NCBI GenBank assembly: GCA_003013855.2
Contig: ML058459.1
Location: 3,231,050 to 3,295,049 of the forward strand
Reading direction: 5' to 3'
DNA length: 64,000 bases
DNA from: Liriodendron chinense
Lineage: Eukaryota; Streptophyta; Magnoliopsida; Magnoliales; Magnoliaceae
Notes under the pieces: model-generated
What the model saw: the letters and a program-made list of their open reading frames with translations, nothing else
Told to the model about the DNA's origin: nothing
Database searches by the model: none
Translations under genes and position numbers: made by a program
Part shown: piece by piece, positions 58,492-64,000 of the stretch
Numbering within the stretch: the first letter of the stretch is position 1
Layout: every line of letters begins with the position of its first letter

Positions 58492-58755
58492 ATCAAGGGA
58501 GGAGCCTTTTTCCATGGCCCACCAAAGTTTTGGACCAGGTTGAAAGTTAGGCCTTGGAGGTTTTTTGCGGTGTTGCATCACGTGGACGGCTCAGATTTTG
58601 GGCTCATATTAGGTGTGATGAGTTTTCAAAAAGTGTTCACGAGTTCTTGTGAGAATAGTGTGCATACGACATATCTCATGATATACAAAAGTGGCCATGT
58701 AATGCTGTAATGGCCATAACCGTTACGCGTAACAGGTCAAAATGGCCGTTAAAAA
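58203..58755. repeat. ~550-bp palindrome centred on a GA microsatellite
   Basis: The left arm begins GCCGTTTTGACCTGTTACGC and the right arm ends GCGTAACAGGTCAAAATGGC. Intermediate blocks also pair (TATCATGAGATATG with CATATCTCATGATA; GAACTCGTGAGCAC with GTGTTCACGAGTTC; ACTTTCAACC with GGTTGAAAG). The centre is a (GA)n run at 58457-58488. Non-coding. Confidence 0.85.
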
Positions 58756-60130
58756 CAAAACTGTCTATAGTTGTTTGTAGCAGACCCATAACAATGCCAT
58801 AACAGTTCAAAACAAAAAATTAAAAAGTTTTTAAAAATATAAAAAATATCATAATGTTCATTATAAAGGTTGTAATGGGCCCTTATCATATGGTAATGGC
58901 AGTGACCGTTACGACCACCATTTCCGTTATGGAATACGTTATCATATCCACTATCTGGATTAGGTTAATAGCTGTAGTGTCGACTTCCATACTAAAACCT
59001 AAGTGGAGTGGTGATAAGTTGGGTTGGATTTGTTGAGCCCGACCCATTTTACCATTAAATGGGTCAGGTTGGATTGGGCTAGGTCCTGCTTGATAAATTG
59101 GGCCGGAACTGAAGGTTAATGGGTTGTGGGTCAGGCTTGGGCATGAATTCTTGGCTCATTTAATAAGTGGTTGGGAATGGGCTGACTCTGACCTGGTCCA
59201 AACTCAATCAATTACCTCCTATAGAGGGATGGTTTGTTTTCTCTCATTATTGTAACATATGAGACACACATGAACACAACATTTCACAAGTCTTAAAGTC
59301 GTGTTTGGATCGAACTGCAAAAAAAATCATGAATTCCATGACATTTGTTGCCACCAAACGCATCTCATGATGGAATTTTCGCAATTGAAAATTTAAAAAT
59401 TGTTGCTTACAAAACAATGCAACTTTGCAATAATTAAGAAAAAGATTCTATGGAGACAGACTATATGTTATCATGAATTATTTTCTTTTCTTTCAAAGAT
59501 TATGATAAGGCATCTGTCTCTTCTACCATCTCCACCATTCATCCAGTTGGCCATTGCTGATATGGTTAGAATCAGCTTAATCAGAATCGCTATAGATACA
59601 AGTGGACAGCATATATGGGGTATGCATGATGTGTGGTGCAGGTTGATGGTTGGACATTGATAATCGACTTGGATCATCCATTTTCTAACTATTGATTGGA
59701 TGCTTACGATGACCGGATCAAAGCAAATCTTTAAGAGAGATAGGCAATCCATGGGGGGACCCACAATCTGAACCTTGAAAGACCTAATCAATCTAGCTAT
59801 TAGAGAAATGGACCTTGCCATACGCAATCAATCTCAACCCTTTGTTTTTTTTTTTTTGGCTGCTGATCAGATGGTTAGGATAAACACAGTGAATATTGAG
59901 AGATGGCCGAGCCCACTTGATGGACAATCAAAATCAATGGTTGGACCTTTCCAATTAAATCGATTTAGACTATCCATTTTGTAACTCATCGATCAGATGG
60001 TTAGGATCATCCACCGAAAGGGATTCGGTAGAGTCACGACAATGGAAGATGCAGCCCATAATGCACGGTCCAGATCAACAGTGGAGCCTTGTTATAATCA
60101 ATTTGTACTCGGGACCATCCAGTTTATTGG
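58756..60130. other. no gene seen
   Basis: Degenerate CCGTTACG/GGGTTGGGC-type repeats to about 59220, then non-coding sequence with three GATGGTTAGGAT motifs (near 59565, 59870 and 59997). Nothing else supported. Confidence 0.5.
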
Positions 60131-60137
60131 AAAATAA

Positions 60138-60346
60138 GGGGGGCGTTTGGATCATAAGTTACTTAAGATAAGCTACACTTAGGCCTCAAGTAGCTTATCT
60201 TGATTTCTACCTACTAAAATGAAGTGATTAAGTAACTTCAAATAAAAAAAGTTACTCATAAGTAAACCAAAATTATCTCAAATAAGTTACTTATCTATTG
60301 CTGTAAGTAGAAAAAGTAACTTATTTGGTGGTATCCAAACGGGCCC
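60138..60346. mobile_element. small PIF/Harbinger-type MITE
   Basis: Inverted ends GGGCGTTTGGAT and ATCCAAACGGGCCC are flanked by TAA on both sides (60135-60137 and 60347-60349). AAGTAACTTAT occurs in both orientations inside, as in the element at 8325-8616. Confidence 0.8.
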
Positions 60347-60626
60347 TAATCATAGAGGCACTGCCAATCCAAGTTGGGACCTATATGGATGATTGTAACC
60401 TTTTTTCCATAACTAATCTGCACCATTTGTTTTTATGGCAATTGAATAAATGGTTATGATCATCAATGGAAGAAATAGATGTACAACTACATTTATGCCT
60501 TGTTTGAAATGATGTATTTCAAAGTAATTATAGTGTATTTTATCTCTTCTTGCCTTTTTTATTTACAAGGTATTTGGATGCGGTAGGATAACAACTTTTT
60601 AATATAGAGAACTGAGATAGGCTTCT

Positions 60627-60905
60627 GTGGGTCCCACCATGACATACATGTTTAATTATCCTATGTCGTCCATTCATTTGGCCATATCATTCTAGGATAT
60701 TCTTTCAAAAATGACACAGATCCAATGCTCAAGTGGACCACATCTAAGGATGAACATTTAAATGGTTAATGTTTAATTTCCACTATTTTCTAGCATGGTC
60801 CACTTGAGCTTTTAATCTGCCTCATTTTAGGGCCCATGCCCTAAAATGATCTCTACTAATGAATGGATGGCATGGATACAACACATATTTTATAATGGGG
60901 CCTAC
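60627..60905. repeat. fold-back repeat, copy 11 (short form)
   Basis: It starts TGTGGGTCCCACCATGACAT and ends TATTTTATAATGGGGCCTA. Arms meet through CAAGTGGACCACATCTAAGG and TGGTCCACTTGAGC. Like copy 4 it lacks the long central loop. Confidence 0.7.
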
Positions 60906-61121
60906 GAAGTTTTTGCTACGATTTCCATGTTATGTAATGAAAGCAATTACTCCTCACTTTTCAACATCGTGGATGCATGCATTCATTGATGATGTGAGAG
61001 AAATATACATAAACACATATAAATACACCATTTCAAACCAGCCCCTAAGGGGTTGTTTGATAGTTTGTATTTGACATGCATTTATATTGACAATTATCAT
61101 AGAATCTATGTGAATTGAAAT

Positions 61122-61697
61122 TAGGGCTCTTAATGGGTCGGATTTGGATCGGATCCAGTTGGATCTAGCTCCAAGTTTGTATATATGTAGATGGATTCGG
61201 ATCGAATTCGGATCCAACTCGAATCCAAAAGGTGATATCCATATCCTGATCCATTTACAGACTATTAGATCCATTTCCGATCCAAAATTCATATAACCAT
61301 TGGATTCAGGTCGGATATAGGTCTGAATTCACTCTATTACAAATCTAAAAAAATATATGATATAAAATATATAATATAATATATTTTAATTTAGTAGAAA
61401 AATGATGCAAATCCCACTATTTACTATGGTATGGTCGACATGGCCTAAAATAATTTGTAAAACGGATGGTCAGCATGAATATAACATATACAGTAAGGTG
61501 ACAATGAGTCGGATCTTAATTGGATTCGGATCTAACTTGGATATGTTCTCGTGAATCTATATCTGGTCCATTTAAGTAATTGAACCTATTTTAAGATCCA
61601 AATCTAATCCATTTAACTAATCAGACCTATTTTAAGATCCTATATAAATTTGGAGCAAATCGGATCTCGGATCTAACCCGCTCCATTGAGAGCCCTA
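61122..61697. mobile_element. hAT-type non-autonomous element with perfect 8-bp duplication
   Basis: Ends TAGGGCTCTTAATGG and the complement of TAGGGCTCTCAATGG are flanked by exact ATTGAAAT (61114-61121 and 61698-61705). The interior has repeated GGATTCGGATC words and a half fold-back repeat (61422-61500). No transposase. Confidence 0.9.
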
Positions 61698-61705
61698 ATT
61701 GAAAT

Positions 61706-62990
61706 CATTGGCTATGTTTGAAAGCCTCTAATTGAAACCTATTAGAATCTAGCAATTTGGTAATTAAAATTACTAAATTATGTTTGGCAGCTTGTAATTG
61801 AAAGAGAGTGAGACAGATGACCGTGTCTTGCAAATAAATGAGAGTGAAAATTCACGTGAAATGCAATAACATAGTTTTCACACTCCCCAAACGACCCCAA
61901 CCAGATGATCAAAAGCGTCCAAATTGCAGCCCGAGTACAACGAGGCCATTACATGATGATTTTTGTGTGTGATCATGCAGGCCTCGGGCTGTTGTGATCG
62001 ATGGACATATCTATGATGCAGGATATAAACAAATCCAACATGGGATGGTCTAGATTCATTGTCCCATATGGCCCAACAGAAACTGAAGGTTTCGAAGGGA
62101 TTGGACTGGTCTAGATTCATTATCCCATGTGGCCCAACAGAAACTGAAGGTTTAGAGGGGATTGGATGGTCTAGATTCATTGTCCCACCTGCCAACAAGG
62201 CCCACAAGTCACGATTGAAGCACGGACGAGCTCTTTTGTTTTTAATCGGCGTCCATTTCACTGGTATCATAATTTTGATTGGAGTGATGTCGTCCATCCA
62301 CTTTGGAGCTTCACGAGATCAACAGTCCAAATTCCTGTGCGTGTGTGCACGAGATGTGGCCCATGTGGGGACGGAGAGTCACGGGGGAGATACTCACGGG
62401 GTGGAGTCACGTGAGCTACTTCCCAGTAGAAAATTGAGAGTGCAGCCAATTTCATAAAGGATAACAGAAAGGTAGATCGTGGGAGCACCTAAAAAATTAA
62501 GTCCGCATCAATATCCACCATACACGTGGCATCTTCATGATGATCTAAACAGGCGAGAGAGATAGGCCAACCATGGATGGGCCACCATCCAAAAATCACA
62601 ATTATTCTACATTTTTTTATTGCTTGAGATTTTCTGATGAAAAAGAAACTCATACATCCAAATCATAGGCCCCACTCTAGATGGTCACAACCCAATCACA
62701 ACCGTTGGATAGTTGAAAACGGAAATACTCGATGGTCGGAATTCAATAAACAAATTCTATAAATCAGAGGTTATGATCATCAAATCATCCTGATTTTGAG
62801 TCTATGATTTACCTACAGTGGGGCCCACCTTTTGAACGGTTTGGATTTAGGTACATGTATGCCAAAGTGTGCAATGGCTGAGTGCATGTGTATGGATTTA
62901 TCATACTCCGAGATCATATCAAATAATTCATGTGTTTGTTGAATGTTCATCAGTTGTTCTGGAATATGGCCCACTCAAGGTGGGCCCCAT
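61706..62990. other. no gene seen; short triplicated segment
   Basis: A ~55-bp segment containing GGTCTAGATTCATTRTCCCA is repeated three times at about 62045-62190. The rest is non-coding. Confidence 0.55.
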
Positions 62991-63043
62991 CTGCCAACGA
63001 TACAACCAAACCAATTCTCTTTTACAACCCTCCAAACAGCACT

Positions 63044-63050
63044 TATAAAA
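63044..63050 (+). promoter_or_regulatory. TATA box of the DUF688-like gene
   Basis: CTTATAAAAGG lies 63 bp upstream of the ATG at 63107, giving a short leader rich in CTTC. Confidence 0.6.
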
Positions 63051-63106
63051 GGGTCACAACCCACCTCCTCCGTTCATTCTATCTCTTCACTTCTTTCTCA
63101 TTTCTC

Positions 63107-63673
63107 ATGAGTTCCTCTCTAGTTACTATCCATGCCAAAAACGCCCCAAATGATCCAGACCATTCATCTCCCAATCACAGCCGTCCATCACCTTCTAGGT
63201 GGGCCAGGTCATCCTCCTCTTCATCCTCATTATCACCATCTTCATCATTTTCTTCATCTTCGACCGTCAATTCTCCATTGACACCATCATCTCCTCTTCA
63301 TGCATTCAGAATCCCATTCTCATGGGAGCACCAGCCTGGAATTCCCAAACACTCCAGTTTCGCTCCCCGGCAATATAAAGATCTTCTTCCGTTGCCGCCG
63401 GCCGGTCATCCACTCCCAAAGAAGAAATCTCACTGTAGCATGCGATCGGATCCGTTTGTGTCTGCTCTAGTGAAGTGTTCCCGGGACGGGGGCCGTGAAG
63501 CGATCAGCGACCGTTGGAAGGGTGTAAATGCATTGAGATCACTGAGTGGACGGTTTGGATTCATCGATCTCTCTATTTCATGCAAGACCACCTGCTCCGT
63601 CGTAGAATCGACGGCTTTCATTCCAAGATCAAGCCATGTGGCCCACGGTCTCGTGGGCCGCCGCGCCGGTTGA
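63107..63673 (+). CDS. DUF688-like plant protein of unknown function
   Basis: A single open frame of 188 codons from ATG 63107 to TGA 63671. The start is the first ATG after the TATA box; the frame is also open upstream to 62930, but that part lies before the promoter. Residues 25-70 are a Ser-rich low-complexity tract. The diagnostic block FRIPFSWEHQPGIPKHS (about residues 70-85) fits the PF-x-WE-x-x-PG-x-PK motif of plant DUF688 proteins. It is followed by LLPLPPAGHPLPKKK and DPFVSALVKCSRDG, also typical. The C-terminus is basic (VGRRAG). Biochemical role unknown. It has no relation to neighbouring repeats and no internal defects, so it is probably a functional gene. Confidence 0.75.
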   Translation: MSSSLVTIHAKNAPNDPDHSSPNHSRPSPSRWARSSSSSSSLSPSSSFSSSSTVNSPLTPSSPLHAFRIPFSWEHQPGIPKHSSFAPRQYKDLLPLPPAGHPLPKKKSHCSMRSDPFVSALVKCSRDGGREAISDRWKGVNALRSLSGRFGFIDLSISCKTTCSVVESTAFIPRSSHVAHGLVGRRAG

Positions 63674-63729
63674 ACATCATGACTGTGCCCACAGCAATGG
63701 GTATGTAAATATGAAGTGTTATGAAGTAT

Positions 63730-64000
63730 TGGCAGTGCTATAATTATAGTTTAAAAACTCGACTTGACTCGCCCGCGTCGACTCGGCTGGACTAGATTTT
63801 ACCAACACTTAGAAAACGACTCAATTCGACCACAACTTGGTCAAAACTCGAGAAAGACCCGACTCAACTCAACAAACTCGGTAAAGCTCAACAAAATTCT
63901 ACTCAGCTCAACATAATTTATATATTATTTAAAATTAGGTTGGCGAAAGTGGTATGAGCTTTCAAGGAGCTTGTCCGAGTTTTTGAGTTGACTCCCCTCA
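63730..64000. repeat. degenerate ACTCGACTC-type repeat at window end
   Basis: Repeated CTCGACTTGACTC, GACTCGGCTGGACT and AACTCAACAAACTCGG words resemble the subterminal sequence of small hAT-like elements. It runs off the window, so no boundary can be given. Confidence 0.35.

Noticed and set aside
61050..61903. Outer TIR element around the hAT insertion (GGGGTTGTTTG...CAAACGACCCC)
   Set aside because: Only about 10 bp of inverted ends match and no target duplication could be found; not enough to call.

Overview
This window looks like nuclear DNA of a flowering plant. It holds plant genes split by GT-AG introns (a NIPA-type magnesium transporter), a nucleus-encoded plastid ribosomal protein with a transit peptide (RPS17), and a plant-specific small protein resembling the DUF688 family. 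They sit in a large amount of nested transposable-element DNA. The very abundant palindromic GGGCCCACC...CCGTCCATC repeats recall repeats I associate with magnoliid genomes, but that placement comes from memory and is weak. Only about 2.5 kb is host gene sequence.

Layout. 1-2900: degraded repeats, a GA microsatellite and a terminal-inverted-repeat (TIR) element. 3240-4793 (minus): six exons of a NIPA magnesium transporter whose last exons are not in the window. 5100-12840: PIF/Harbinger-type MITEs, several copies of a roughly 270-430 bp fold-back (palindromic) repeat, and a poly-G/minisatellite block. 13281-39626: a giant fold-back element of about 2.8 kb. It is split by a 23,515-bp Ty3/gypsy element of the Tat/Ogre type (15708-39222, TSD CAATC, LTRs of 1491 and 1518 bp). 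That element carries a Tat-like primer binding site, gag, protease, a candidate pro-RT intron, RT, two RNase H domains and integrase. Downstream lies about 12 kb with two antisense plant-mobile-domain-like ORFs, one with recognisable introns, plus several tandem-repeat blocks. 40379-42004: three more fold-back elements, two with striking terminal hairpins. 43199-48993: a decayed Ty1/copia element with both LTRs. 49000-53400: CACATGTG-rich repeats, a possible SINE and little else. 53708-54318 (minus): plastid RPS17 with two single-base frameshifts and a fold-back element 88 bp upstream of its ATG. 54400-62000: fold-back elements, a seven-copy ~220-bp array interrupted by an hAT-type insertion, a 550-bp palindrome and two further small DNA transposons. 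63107-63673 (plus): a small DUF688-like gene with a TATA box.

The host genes are unrelated to each other and do not form a functional cluster. The coherent multi-part systems are the mobile elements. In the Tat-like element the LTR promoter has a 13-bp array built on the bZIP site TGAGTCA, a GC-rich hairpin and a TATA box, followed by gag-pol. On the opposite strand an apparent second promoter of similar design (GC hairpin then TATA) lies upstream of a spliced antisense ORF. Every coding region of the two retrotransposons is interrupted, so neither looks autonomous now. All calls come from reading the sequence; no database search was run.
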